Notes: generated by a model from the sequence alone, not told the origin. A stretch of DNA of 64,000 bases from Notospermus geniculatus (GCA_002633025.1 NMRB01000086.1:279050-343049), one strand, 5' to 3'. Shown: positions 13,401-25,152, counted from the first letter of the stretch. A program made the numbers and translations.

Positions 13401-13604
13401 TTAAAATGGAACTGATGTCGAGTGTGCTGCCCAGCAGTTGATTCTGTTAGGATTTGGGAGCTCTTGTCTAATGTACATTTGTCATGTACATGACCAAAGA
13501 GAGCCTGCAAGTCGCTGTGAGCGGTTCTACTTCTATTTGTCAATTTTTCGTCCCTTTTGTACTGTGCCAATCAGGACGTCCTGACGCAGCATTATTGTAT
13601 TGCT
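10416..13604. other. unique sequence with SINE-C scraps
   Basis: AGGAGGAAACCTGAGTACCC (11535) is a plus-oriented SINE-C body scrap. GGATTGAACCCACTCC..CCATTCTGACAAG (12568-12628) is a head remnant. 9416-10233 and the rest show no recognised feature. Confidence 0.5.
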
Positions 13605-14100
13605 TTGCTCTGTTTTCACCCCGAGGCCCATCAGGGTCTTCGGGGTATTGTCATCACGCTGGCGTCTGTCTGTCTGGCGTCGGCGTCTGGCGTCGGCGTC
13701 TGGCGTCGTCGGCGTCACGCAAAAACGACGTGAACGCTCTAACTTGAGAATGCTTCGGAATTTTCATCTCAAATTTGGTATGTTGATACCTCATGACATG
13801 ACGCTTCTCGCTATTGAAAATCGGCCGGATCTGATTCCTACTTTGGCCACCAGGGGGCACATAGTGAAAACACAAAATTTGCGATTACTCCTAAACTGGT
13901 CATCGAAACTTCATGAAATTTTTATGGTGGGTGTATCCAGTCAGGGTACACAACATATCAGACGGGTTTTTGATTAGACGTACATTTCAAGGTTGCAGAG
14001 GTCAAAAGCTGAAATCTGATTGGTCAACGACGTGAACGCTCTAACTTGAGAATGCTTCGGAATTTTCGTCTCANCACTCACAGCACCCCCTGTAGGGATA
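13605..14100 (+). repeat. repeat element D, copy 1 (interrupted by N)
   Basis: It starts with CCCCGAGGCCCATCAGGGTC, then has a GGCGTC/GTCTGTCT simple-repeat stretch (13660-13715), then TTCCTACTTTGGCCACCAGG. The same order of a gene-like 'CCC..GGCC..CAGGG' head, a short GTCTGT or GTCCGTACG stretch and TTCCTACTTTGGCCTCCAGG occurs at 31655-32500. It is non-coding as far as I can see. Confidence 0.6.
14074..14074. other. second ambiguous base, at a repeat edge
   Basis: A single N directly follows a 46-bp segment (14028-14073) that repeats 13726-13771 with one mismatch. As at 4535, the N appears to mark a contig join in repetitive sequence. Confidence 0.95.
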
Positions 14101-14409
14101 AAAAGTCAACAACTTCTCATTGTCTAAATGTCGAGGGTGGAACAAAAATGTGTCGGCCAACTTCACCTTTAAATGAAAATTGATGACCAAGACTTTAACG
14201 ATTTAAAAGATCTATTGTCGATGTAACATTTATAGTGTGGGAGGATTCTGATGGGGTATGATCAATAGCCCCCATGTCAATTTGTTGGAAATACCACTAT
14301 CGATCTCCCGGCTCTGATAATGATGTTACAACCTTTAATCGCCGGTTGCTGCATCTAATACCTGCTATCAGAATCCGTGTCTTGCATCGACTTAATCCTC
14401 AGGTATGGT

Positions 14410-14571
14410 ATGTCAGTTAACCCTTTCACAGCCGAGGTGCAGTCTGTCAAATTGGAAATAGGCGGAAAATGACTGGATGTTACCTAAACTGTATCAAATG
14501 GGTATTCATTGGAAAGCTCTCAGAGAGCACTTTCAAATGAATACCCATGTGAAAGGGTTTACCTGACATTT
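14410..14571. repeat. nested inverted repeat
   Basis: The inner arms ATGGGTATTCATTGGAAAG and CTTTCAAATGAATACCCAT flank CTCTCAGAGAG. The outer arms GTCAGTTAACCCTTTCACA and TGTGAAAGGGTTTACCTGAC enclose them. A foldback element is likely. Confidence 0.65.
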
Positions 14572-15094
14572 CAGAATCATGTACATTATTTTGGCTTTTC
14601 AGTAGGAAAGCTTTCTTAGAGCACTTTCCAAATACCTATACCTACCTCAGTGGTAGGTGGCGCCACCAGTCCGCGCTGTAGAACCCGAACAGCTGTACAA
14701 AATGAGACATCGGAGGAAAATGAATTCTGGAATTGTGTTTGTTTGGCCTTATAGGTAAACTCCGTCATCTAATGAGGTTTATATGAAATCATTAATGAGT
14801 TGCTGTCAGCGTGCGAAATGACGATTGATCATATTGATGGCTATGTCATTGGTTGTCCGTCAAATATGTCATACAGGCACTAGCCGTTTGTGTATGATAC
14901 GCGGCTTTGTGGCCGTCGGTATGGCATACCTGAATACATCGTATGAATCAGTGTTTTGCTGCCTGCCATTCTGACGGCTGTATTTATTAAAGCCGTGTTT
15001 CCGGTTGCTTGGTAGTTTTGACATATTTTGTGAAGTTTGATGTTGTTGCAATAGAGGGCAGCACCAAATGGAGGAAATTCTTCGCATGACAGGT

Positions 15095-15260
15095 AGCAGT
15101 GTGAGAGTAGTCATGATGTCAGCTTAGCAAGCGGCAGGTCCCAAGTTCGAATCCAGCCTTGGCCACAAGGGAGCCCTGGTGCCTTGTGCTTCTGCAAGGG
15201 CAAGTAAAAGGCCCCATCCAAGTGAGGAACATGAGTAGCTTGCAATGGCTTCTTTCATCA
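15095..15260 (+). mobile_element. SINE-A copy, internally shortened
   Basis: The B-box-like region (AAGCGGCAGGTCCCAAGTTC, GAATCCAGCC) is joined to the body with CAAGTAAAAGGCCCCATCCA. It lacks part of the middle and the 3' tail. Confidence 0.8.
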
Positions 15261-15856
15261 GAGAGCAGCCTTTGTGCTTGTGATAAACTATCGTGGTGCC
15301 TTTCCACCAGGGCACTGAGACTGAGGTTGCCCGAAGACTAACCATATTAGAGACCAATCAGCAATGAAGCTGATCTGGTATTTGGTGTGAAAGAGTTGAT
15401 GCCAAAGTTCCTGATAGTATCAACTCAAAATTCATCAGACGACTTGTTTGTCAAATCTTACACCCTGAGGCTGCGAATTTCTCCCCTGAACCTCCTGGTT
15501 ACAGTGTTTTAATGAAATGTGTTCAGAATCAACACATTGAAATGACAATTCTTGATGAAGAAAAAGGCAAATTTTCAGTGCAAAACGACTACCGTGTATT
15601 TTCATCACTCGTGTTTGATTTGAGTTTCTTCACCTAAAATCTCGCGAAGTAATTTCAATTTTACGCCACAGATGAAAGTGTGATTCGTAAACGATGCCCT
15701 TGGACAACTTGGTGCAATCAAAATATTTGGATTAATTGCAAAATGTGCAACTGGTGAAAGTTGCTGCCACAAAGGAGATGTCACAGGTGCCGGAGGTGGA
15801 AATTCATCGAACAAGTTGGAATGAAATTTGATGGCATTATCTGAAGTCTTTACAAT

Positions 15857-16150
15857 AATAAGTCGAGGTAAAGATTATGCCAAGATAAAGAAAGATGATG
15901 CTGAGAAAAGGATAAGTTGAGGTAAAGATGATGCCAAGATAAAGATAAGCCAAGGTAAAGATGATGCCAAGATAAATATAAGTCAAGGCAAAGATGATGC
16001 CAAGGTGAAGATAAGTCGAGGTAAAGATGATGCCAAGATAAATATAAGTCGAGGCAAATATGATGCCAAGATAAATTTAAGTCGGGGTAAAGATGATGCC
16101 AAGATAAAGATAAGTCGAGGTAAAGATGGTGCCAAGATAAAGCAAGGCTG
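15857..16150. repeat. 33-bp minisatellite, about 9 units
   Basis: The unit is GATGATGCCAAGATAAATAT plus AAGTCGAGGTAAA. Because 33 is divisible by 3, the minus strand stays open and reads an 11-residue repeat (SWHHLYLDLSL). I treat this as repeat-derived, not a gene. Confidence 0.92.
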
Positions 16151-16470
16151 ATGCCAGGATAATGCAGCACTGATAGGAGCAACCTTGATCTGATTATCAT
16201 GTCATGATTGAAAAGACGGATGGCACTTATGGTATCCAAGGTCTGTGTGTGGTACATCTACGATGTGACTTTGTAGCTGTCCTTCATTGATTTCATGGCA
16301 GGGAAGCTCATTGATTTTTGTCAATTTTATGCAAGAATTAACAGATTTGCCCAATTACCGGTTGCGCTGGTTTTACAGGTATGTGTGGGGCATTGTCTTT
16401 ATTGATGGAGAGGGTGAAAGCAAATGGTAGGGGACAGCATTAACCCTTTTAAAACTACAGACCTGACGCA

Positions 16471-16679
16471 GCAGGTCTGGTCGAAGCCAGCCTGGGTCAT
16501 TACAGAGTCATATGGGATTAACCATCCCTGGCTCTTCATACATCTAGGACAGTCACGGCGGTGCCTTCCTTGTAGCTTTGAAAGAGCAAGAAGAAGATCC
16601 CATCCATGGAACATGAGTGGCTTGAGACGGCCTCTTCCATACTTAAAGGCCAATAATGCTGTGGCTTTGGCCCTAATGT
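16471..16679 (+). mobile_element. SINE-A, plus-oriented member of an inverted pair
   Basis: From GGTCGAAGCCAGCCTGGGTC through the body to GGCCAATAATGCTGTGGCTT. It meets the minus-strand copy at 16679 tail to body. Confidence 0.85.
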
Positions 16680-16860
16680 TCCTCACTTGGATGGGGTATT
16701 TGACTTGCCCTTGTGAAGGCACAAGGTACAAAGCACCACGGTTTGTTGTCCTACGCAACAGACGTGAAGAGTCAGGAATGGTTAATCCCCAGCTGGATTT
16801 GAACCCGGGACCTCTCACTTTCTAAGTGGACGTAGTGATCACTGGACTATCCAGGCTCCT
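16679..16860 (-). mobile_element. SINE-A, minus-oriented member of an inverted pair
   Basis: The reverse complement of the family from the body (CCTCACTTGGATGGGG) back to the head (GATCACTGGACTATCCAGGC). With the preceding copy it forms a large inverted repeat. Confidence 0.85.
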
Positions 16861-17164
16861 GTCAAGTCTGTCTCCAGTCCTGTCACCAGCCAAGAGGGGG
16901 TTAATTGATTTTCCATATCCTTCTCTTGGCTTGGATGGCAAATGATGTTAACAACAGTGTTTGTTCAATGTGATAAAAGTATTGATAGCCTTGCCTCAAG
17001 CAGTCTATTGGATGTCAATCGAGTTTAATTCTGATGGCTTTAATGGGTTATTGAGACCCTGTCGATTACTTCAGTGTGGAGGCGTCTGTGCTGTGGGCTC
17101 TTTAGCCTCGTCCACACCATGTAACCGGACCGTCTCGTCGTGGTAGGAGACTTAAGAGTACAAC

Positions 17165-17605
17165 CAGTGATGCCCATAAAGATGCTGCTCCATGTGAGAG
17201 TGTTCTCGCGCAAGTTGGCTCTCAATGGGCAACTCAACCAAAGAAAACTAATGGACAATAGACCGTTCTCAAATTGACGCAAAAGAGAAAGATCTGCGCA
17301 CTTCCGCCGAAATTTCAACCATAACCTCGGTCTGAAGCTGAATGACGTGACGCAGACAGCCCCGCAACAGTGACGTCGACGACGTTACGTCAGACTCGAC
17401 CATTGCTGAATAATGGATTGCGTCACGTCACCCGGTTTCAGATCGAGGTTATGGTTATGGTTATGGTTAAGGTTATGGTTCTGGGAATTTGAGAATGGTC
17501 TATTGTTTGTGCCATTGGTGTCAGCATGATTCGTAAGAAACCAACGATGGTGAGTTGCCCATTGAGGGCCAACTTGCACGAGAAAACTCTCAGATGGACC
17601 AGCAC
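17165..17605 (+). mobile_element. foldback-2 copy interrupted by foldback-1
   Basis: The left part (GTTGGCTCTCAATGGGCAAC) ends near 17255. The right part resumes at about 17506 (TTTGTGCCATTGGTGTCAGC) and ends with GTTGCCCATTGAGGGCCAAC. The 250 bases between are a complete foldback-1 element. Confidence 0.8.
17256..17505. mobile_element. foldback-1, complete
   Basis: The ends are CAATAGACC and GGTCTATTG. Long inverted arms include GATCTGCGCACTTCCGCCG on the left. The right arm is expanded into a (GGTTAT)n stretch at 17453-17480. The centre carries many TGACG/CGTCA motifs. It has no coding capacity. Confidence 0.85.
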
Positions 17606-17614
17606 CACCTTTAG

Positions 17615-17775
17615 GCACTGTTCCACATGAGAGTTTCCTTGAGCAAGTTGGCCCTCAATGGCTTTGGTTTCCTTTTGACTTAAGCTTAGACCAAAGGCAC
17701 AAACTTTCAATGGCTGAGTTGCCCATAGAGAGCCAACTAGCAAGAGAAACTCTTGTGAAGCAGCACTTTTCATTT
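17615..17775 (+). mobile_element. foldback-2 copy
   Basis: The arms are AAGTTGGCCCTCAATGGC and GTTGCCCATAGAGAGCCAAC around a GACTTAAGCTTAGACC middle. It directly follows the interrupted copy. Confidence 0.7.
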
Positions 17776-19347
17776 GAGGTTGAGATTTGCCCTGTATATC
17801 CTGACCACTGGCCTCCAATGACACAGTATCTTCACTTCTGTCCAGTGGGTACATGGTCAATTGATGTAATGGCTCTACTGTATACTACCAAGTACACAGT
17901 AGTGTAGAGTATGGCTATTACTTCAACAACCACACTCCCACTGATTCTTACTGGTGATACCATCTTTTGCCAATTGATGGCAGCACTGGACAGTCCTATT
18001 CCTTTCAATAAGAAATAGACATGGGACCATCAATAACCTTGATCAATTTCAACGGATTTCTACAGCAGTGACACCTACACCATGATGGCCAGAAGCGCCT
18101 CATTGTCCGATTTGAGTAAATCAAAGAATGATTTCAGATTTTTCCAGTATGTGTTTCTAAGAAGACGAGGAATCCACTCTCCTGCATCTGTAACTTAAAG
18201 AAGGCGTGTAGAATCAATAGGTGTTTTGTGGAATTTCAAAAAAGTGGCAAGATACGGGTCGATTTCATTTGAATGTGATATGATGAATCATTTCCCGCCA
18301 GTGGTCTCTGCTTGTGTTTCTCGACCTCTCAAATGTGTTTGATAATATTTCACCATTTCTTTTGTCAAATTGTGAATCATCGACGGAGAAAATGGCGGAA
18401 TCGACACAATAGAGACGATGTCACCTGCGTGGATTTGCTGGTGCGATGTTTGAAGTGGCGCCGATGTCTGATACCGTTGCGACCTTGGGCAAGTTGTGGT
18501 GCAATCCATGCCAGCATGATTTGAAATGGAGACATCAACCATAACAGAGCATCCGGTGGTGGATAAAGGTTTCTGGATGAGGGAGGGGCGTAAATGCCAA
18601 TTTCAACTTTGCGTTAGAAGTAACGGAGAAGTATGAATCTACCCTGAGAGTGGCGAAAATGCTCAAAATCATGGTCAGAAAATATCATTTTGCAGCATAA
18701 ACGGGTGTTCCACTTGTGCCCCCAAGTCTACCCCCTGCAGACTGTGCTTTGGTGGTGATTTGTGAGGTTCAATATGTCCATCTCCCCAAAACACGGCTGT
18801 TTCATGTGGTACGTACGTGCAGAAATCTAACTGAAGTCATCATGGCTGTTGTAGACACCTGAGCCATCTTTTCATACGTGTGCGAAATTTGAGACCAACC
18901 ATTTGAAAATAAACTAGAGAAATGTGTATTTGTAACCTGACCCTTGCGATGTATTGGAACATGCACCACGCCCAGTGATGAAATAAAAATGTAATGGCCT
19001 GACAGTTTACACTAACTCAGGGGAACGATCTAGTGGATGCCTCTATCTTCAATCGTCAATCCTGTAACAGCTAATGAAGAGAGATCTGATCCAGTCAACA
19101 TTTTTCACAAATTCTCACACATTTTACTACAATAACATATTTGTTTACCAGCGGGATCATGCCTCGAGGATTTCGATCACGTCATCGATCATTCGATTCA
19201 AGAAAAATCAATTTTCACAGCAAATGAAATTCATACCGTCATCTTTTCACACCTTGATCAACCTAAATTGGTTCAATCACTCTCAATAAGTGCCACAGGG
19301 ATCAATCTGATGCTAACCCTCTCCCATTGAAGACATTCTCTATAAAC
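17776..19347. other. no feature recognised
   Basis: Only short unrelated frames (up to about 84 codons); no repeat was identified. Confidence 0.5.
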
Positions 19348-19674
19348 GAGCCTTGATAGTCTAGTGGTTATCACATCCGCTTAGCAAGAGGCAGGTCCAG
19401 GGTTCAGTCCAGCCACAGCCATGTGGGATAAATCATCCCTCGCTCTTCATGTACTTCGCATTGGGACAGTAAGCCTAGTACCTTGTACCTTGTATCTTCG
19501 CAAGGGCAAGTCGAAGTGAGGGACATGAATCGCTTTGAGGTGGCCTCTGCCATGCTTTGGCCCTGATGCAAGGGCAAGTAAAAGACCCCATCCAAGTGAG
19601 GTACATGAGTTCCATGAGATGGCTTCTTCCATACTTTCTGGGGCCAATAATGCTTCGGCTTCGGCTCTGATGTG
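19348..19674 (+). mobile_element. SINE-A, long copy with a duplicated body
   Basis: The head has an A-box-like CCTTGATAGTCTAGTGGTTA, TTAGCAAGAGGCAGG and a B-box-like GGGTTCAGTCC. The GCAAGGGCAAGT..GTGAGG..ACATGA body appears twice (about 19498 and 19568), so this copy is longer than the others. Confidence 0.9.
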
Positions 19675-20283
19675 TTGTTTCCCCATCTGAAAATGAACCT
19701 TTGACTTGAAAACAACCCAAATACTAACCAATGACCTCCTTGGTCCATAGCCCAGCCTGACGCACTCCACCACCGTGCATCCAAACATCATTAAGACACT
19801 ATTACAGTAATCTATTGTCATGTCAAAACTGTGTCAATCTGCCAAGCGGAACGATCCGTCTCAATCCTTACATCATCATTAAGAGCACAACAAAACCCTT
19901 GATAAAGATTCCCTGAACTTCTCAATAACATATCGATTAGCATTGTTATTCATAATTCGGTGCTGTAATTAAAGTCTCGCACAAGTCATAAAAGTCTCGA
20001 TCCGATATCAAAACGTTCATCCCGCGTTGACACGGGTAACTTGATAAACGGTATTGTTGTCCTTAATTATCTCATTAGGGGGGTTATTTCTGGGGATACA
20101 GTCACAATGGATGAGATTTTATGTCGAAATGGAGAAATGATACAAACCTTAATTCAAGTGTCAAGTTGAGAATGGTTGAGTAATTTCTGATAATGAATTT
20201 GATAGCTGTTGTTTACCCACTTGATAAAAGATTGCAGCACTGTCTACTCAAACAAGCATCTGATGAGATATGGCCCATCCCCC

Positions 20284-20750
20284 TCATATCTGGTTGATTT
20301 GGGGCCATCCAGTTGAATCTCGGTTGATTCAGGTCCTTCCCATTGAATCTCGGTTGATTCAGGCCTACCTCTTGAATCTTGGTTGACTCAGGCCCATCCC
20401 TTGAATCTTGGTTGATTCAGGTCTATCGCTTGAATCTCGGTTGATTGATTCAGGCCTGCCTCTTGAATCTTGGTTGATTCAGGCCCACCCCTTGAATCTT
20501 GGTTGATTCAGGTCCATCCCATTGAATCTCGGTTGATTGATTCACGCCTGCCTCTTGAATCTTGGTTGATTCAGGCCAACCCCTTGAATCTTGGTTGATT
20601 CAGGTCCATCCCATTGAATCTTGGTTGATTCAGGTTCATCCCATTGAATCTTGGTTGATTCAGGTTCATCCCATTGAATCTTGGTTGATTCAGGCCTCTC
20701 CCATTGAATCTTGGTTGATTCAGGTCCATGCCTTGAATGTGGGTTGTCCT
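20284..20750. repeat. 30-bp minisatellite, about 15 units
   Basis: The unit is TTGAATCTTGGTTGATTCAG plus GTCCATCCCA with variants. The period is a multiple of three, so a plus frame reads a 10-residue repeat (ESWLIQVHPI). Not a gene. Confidence 0.93.
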
Positions 20751-22035
20751 TGGTTTTAAAATTTGTTTGAATTTTCTGGTATTGATTCTTTAAACTAAGT
20801 TTATTAATCTAATTCTAGCTTTGACATTTTACTCAATAATAGATCAAAATGTTCAATTTCTGTTGTCTTTGATTTGTATTTGTTGAACATTAGTTTAAAA
20901 CGCCCCTAAAACTTAACTCTTCTGTAGGCTAATTCTTTTAATTAGAAGCCATTTTCTTCCGATATTCTACACATTTTCTGACATTTTTAATTCAAAGTGG
21001 ATCAAACATACTTAATCTTTATTCCCTTTAATCACAATTTACTTGATCTAGGGTAAAATTCCTAAAGCCAAGTGTTCCAGTTTTCAACAAAATTTGCTGA
21101 AACACCAGCGCCTTAGAACTTGCCTTTTATGCTTTTGTTTAAAGTCCTAAGTTCAAATTAAACTGTAAAAGACAACCTTCAAATTTCAAACCTATTATAG
21201 AAACTTGTAATGCAACTCCACCTGAAGTTGGTCTGAAATTGGTGAATGTGCTACACAGGCTGCTACACTGAAATGTACAAGTGGTTACATCATTGTTAAG
21301 GTGGACGAAAATAATGAGGAACCCCTTGAAGTCTTTTGAGATCATTTCAAAGACTTCCAACTCGCCGATCGATATACACCTTATTTTGTACCTCAATGAG
21401 ATCAGGTCGTCATCTATTGGTGATTGATTTTCTCAACCCTTTTGCGGATTCGATCGTCAGCGTTGACACGGCGCACCGACGGTACGAATCGATTGTGTAC
21501 ATACAACGTGTTTCGCACAATGGAGTGTGAAATACCTGGTATGGATCTTATTGTCCTGTCTGTGTGCAACTGTCAAGCATCCTTTTCAAGTTCTCGGTTT
21601 TGCTGTTGAGTAAATAAGAAGCCTGAACAAGTGTGCCGATATTTTTGAAATCATCTGCGATACGATAAAACTGTGAATTGCTGATGTGTAGGTGTGGTTG
21701 CGTTTACCCAGATTTGAGTAAATATGAATCAAAAGTATTTTCATCGTCATGTTTAAAAACCGACCCCCATCCATTGTCTCTATAGGCATATGAATGTGCA
21801 TTGTCCCTGCTGCTGTGTGCATTGAACGTTTTTTTGGTGCACTAAACCTGCCCTTTCATGCCAACTGTGATGTAAATTTAAAAAAAGCTCAGCCCATACT
21901 TCTGAACTTATATTACCTAAAAACATGAAATGAAACTAGCATTGTTGGTGTATTTCTTGAGATGGCCTAGGAACACCAAACTTGGCTGTGGGTACTTCTT
22001 TTAGGAGTTCAGAGACCAATTACTTGCTTTCTTGG
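20751..22035. other. no feature recognised
   Basis: AT-rich sequence with no coding, repeat or RNA signal that I can identify. The same applies to 19675-20283, 22433-23753 and 24030-24848. Confidence 0.5.
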
Positions 22036-22432
22036 TGTCTCTGAGGATAGTCTGAGAAGACCAGGTTTACTCAGAGGAAACCTGCACTGTCAAAGAGAGT
22101 TACCCTCTCTATCACATGAAGAGTCGGTTCGAACCCAAAACCTCAGAGGTGACGGGTGTCAATTTCTTTATGGACCTTTCCAACAAAGATGGCGGTCTAA
22201 CAGTTCTCACCATATGATGTCAGAAGCTTAATGCCATTCAGTGGCTGCTGGCACACTAAGCTGGTCAAGCGGACAATGCGCACAAAACTTTAGGTAAAAT
22301 AATTGTCCGAGATGATGCATTTGGTAATGTTATATCATGCTTGGACAATGAATGGCCATGGCGTCATCTGGGAGAACTAGTAGGCCACCATCTTTATTGG
22401 AAAGGTCTATTGCACCACTCTGACAGCCCTGG
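22036..22432 (-). mobile_element. SINE-C copy interrupted by a foldback
   Basis: GAGGAAACCTGCACTGTCAA, CGGTTCGAACCCAAAACCTC and AGAGGTGACGGGTGTCAA lie left of a foldback (22172-22407). TTGCACCACTCTGACAG resumes on the right. On the minus strand the outer part is a tRNA-like A box (GTCAGAGTGGTGCA) and B box (GGTTCGAACC). Confidence 0.75.
22172..22407. mobile_element. foldback/MITE inside SINE-C
   Basis: The terminal inverted repeats are GGACCTTTCCAACAAAGATGG (left, 22172 on) and CCATCTTTATTGGAAAGGTC (right, to 22407). Inner similarity continues with GTTCTCACCATATGATG against ATGGCGTCATCTGGGAGAAC. Confidence 0.8.
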
Positions 22433-23753
22433 CTCCCAATTGCATCTTTCTTTGCTAAAGGTTAGGACATACATGAGCTGATGCACTTATAACTCGTCAT
22501 GCTCTTGCTACATGTGCTGCGTTACGAAATATCTCATCTAAGGGGAGAATGACATGATCCGTGACCTGGCATACATGACACCAATATACTCAAGCATGGA
22601 TATATGTTTTATCCTTTTGATGTGCTCTGTTTACATCAGGGTTTCATAGCTTTTAGATGAGTCATGCTTGATCAGAGAACGTTTCTTATGGAGCGTTCCA
22701 CAACACAGCGACAACATTGGCCACAAATTTGTGTTACGTGCTGTACACAGATGTGTTATGGGCTGTTTCATGTTCAGTTGAAGCGACTGCCATGACTGCG
22801 GGTTGAACCAAGTCGAATTGTTAGACTTCCAATCCAGGATGGTGGTAGTTTGACTCTTAAAGGATCCTTATTACTTTTACTTGGGAATTGTGCCTTTCAA
22901 CTTAAAGCTGCCAGCTGGAAATGATTCTGCTCTACCTGTCGATAAACCCTCCAAACCTCGAGATGTTCCTTATGGAGAGGTTTGTCCCTTTTCCAGCTGC
23001 CTCCTTGGAAAAGTTTCCCTGTGGCTTACCTGTCGATGAAGCATTCTGACCAAGAGATGCCCTTTAATCAAAGACAGTCATACTGGCTCAACTTCAATGT
23101 CACTTGTTACTCCGCACGTAAAATACCCCATCCTTTAATCACACTTTTAATTCTCATAAATTTCTCCCAGTGTTTGGCTTGTCGCTTTCACCATCATTCA
23201 TCCCATGATTCAGAGTATCCTAATCCTTGGCTAATCCCAAACGTTGACCCATTTTTCTCCACAAATTCCTTCAGCAGTCGACAAAGCTTTACTCAACGAT
23301 GCACTCAACTTTGAAGAATTGTAATTTTTGCATTCTCCTTATGTGGAGAGTTTATGCATTCCCTTGCCGCTGAAATTAAAAAGCCTGTTGCTTTTTGTGC
23401 CATACTTGATGAAACTTTTTACGTCTAATGCGGATTTGCCCAAAGTTGATGTATTTTCAAAATTTCGTCTATGGTTTCAGTGGGAAATTGGTGTACAATG
23501 AATATTCAGTTAAAAGTGAACTTGACAATGAGTTCAAAGTCGGAATGCCTCATCGTGTAAGATTATAGAGTCAGTTGACTACAATATGTAAAACTTCTCT
23601 TATGAATTTAAGCCCCTTGAAAATGGAGCCGTTTTTTCAATGAAAAACTTTTGGGTTGCCTTTTCCGTTGGGAGAGCTTGGTGTATTGATATGAGCAAGC
23701 CTATTGGCACATCTCTTGCGAAATGAAGACCTACATGAAAACCAATCTTCACG

Positions 23754-24029
23754 ACCCGTATTCATAAAAGAACTTAAGTCTCAGGGCCCGTATTCATAAA
23801 AGAACTTAAGTCTCAGGGCCCGTACTCATAAAAGAACTTAAGTCTCAGGGCCCGTATTCATAAAAAAACTTCATAAAATCAGTCAAACTGGGGTACTTAT
23901 CCTTTGTTGGATTCAATAAATTGGTGGTGTACTCATCTGTTGTATCAAACAAAAGAAAGTAGGGGGCCTAGCACACTCAGACTTGAGTTCTTTTATAAAT
24001 ATGGGCCCTGTTCTTCTATGAATATGGGG
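23754..24029. mobile_element. TATTCATAAA-type foldback with amplified left arm
   Basis: A 32-bp left-arm unit (GGGCCCGTATTCATAAAAGA then ACTTAAGTCTCA) occurs about four times in tandem (23754-23870). The right arm appears twice (GACTTGAGTTCTTTTATAAA then TATGGGCCC; and TTCTTCTATGAATATGGGGC). Confidence 0.8.
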
Positions 24030-24848
24030 CAAGCTGAGGTGCCTCAACATTTAAGGCAGAAGTTGTCGGATGCAGTGAAATGAAGAAACCATTCCCTTCA
24101 ACCTGACACTTGTCCCTGAACACAACAAACCATTTATCCTGTTAGGGATTTCAGCTTTGATGCCGTGAAATCTGCCCAATCGAATTACAGATAATTTGCA
24201 TGCTTGTCAATTTCAAAGAAAAAGCAGTTCCCAACGACTCCGGGTTGAATGTTTTTCGGTGTACTTGTTGAATTTTAGAGGAAAAAAATGGATGTTTTAC
24301 AAGGATACATGTTGATGCACAGGTTCTCTAGGGAATTTCGATGTAAATAGACAAACATGTGTTGATTTCACCTCTGAATGCACTTGAACGATTATGAAAT
24401 GTACACAGACTCAACAGGTGATTGGGTGCAGTACGACTGTCTTGTTTCATCGCATCCTAACGACATGTTTGCGTCAATGAAGGAAAATTATGGAAAATTA
24501 CGTTATTTGCGGAGATTGTTTTTCAACGACGCTTCCTTTTGATGCCTGAGAATTCAGTTTAAGCGATTTGATCTTCGAGACATGTGTTCAGTTCTCACAA
24601 TTACGGCGCATGTTTCAACTGTTGCGCTCGGAAGACGCATTCGGCGGATGCAACAGTCTTTGATTCGTCAATTAGATGGGGTTAATTGGGTTTAAGGGAT
24701 TTCTTGGAGTCGTATTGAGGAACACATGTTTGTGTCCCAGGGCCTCATGGAAGATTAGCCAGCCGTAATGAGTCAGACAGCATGTGGCTATGCTTCTTAT
24801 AAACGAAGAAGTGGGGTGCATACCAAAGGGATTTTAACCCTAACCCTT

Positions 24849-25101
24849 CAGGAGCCCGATAGTAGCTTAGTGGTTATCACGTCCGCTTAGCAAGCGGAAG
24901 GTCCCGGGTTTGAGTCCAGCTTTACGGGATTAATCATCCGCGGCTCTCCACATCCGTCACATGGGACAGTATTAGTTGTGGTACCTTGTTCCTTTGCAAG
25001 GGCAAGTAAAAGACCCCATCCAGTGAGGAACATGAGTAGCTTGAGACGGCCTCTTCCGTACCAGGGCCAATAATGCTTTGGCTTCAGCCCTGATGGAAAA
25101 G
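24849..25101 (+). mobile_element. SINE-A, near full length
   Basis: The best preserved head: AGGAGCCCGATAGTAGCTTA, then CCGCTTAGCAAGCGG (an anticodon-stem-like hairpin) and the B box GGGTTTGAGTCC. The body and GGGCCAATAATGCTTTGGCT..CCTGATGG end are intact. The AATAC tail is lost. Confidence 0.92.
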
Positions 25102-25152
25102 TCCGGGTACAAATGTGTAGGGGGGGGGGCAGCCGCTATATAGTCTGCTCAG

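Noticed and set aside
15850-16257. 135-codon minus-strand protein with SWHHLYLDLSL repeats
   Set aside because: Entirely the product of the 33-bp minisatellite.
24849-24925. Genuine tRNA gene
   Set aside because: A- and B-box-like sequences and an anticodon-like hairpin exist, but acceptor-stem pairing is absent and the sequence continues into the SINE-A body.
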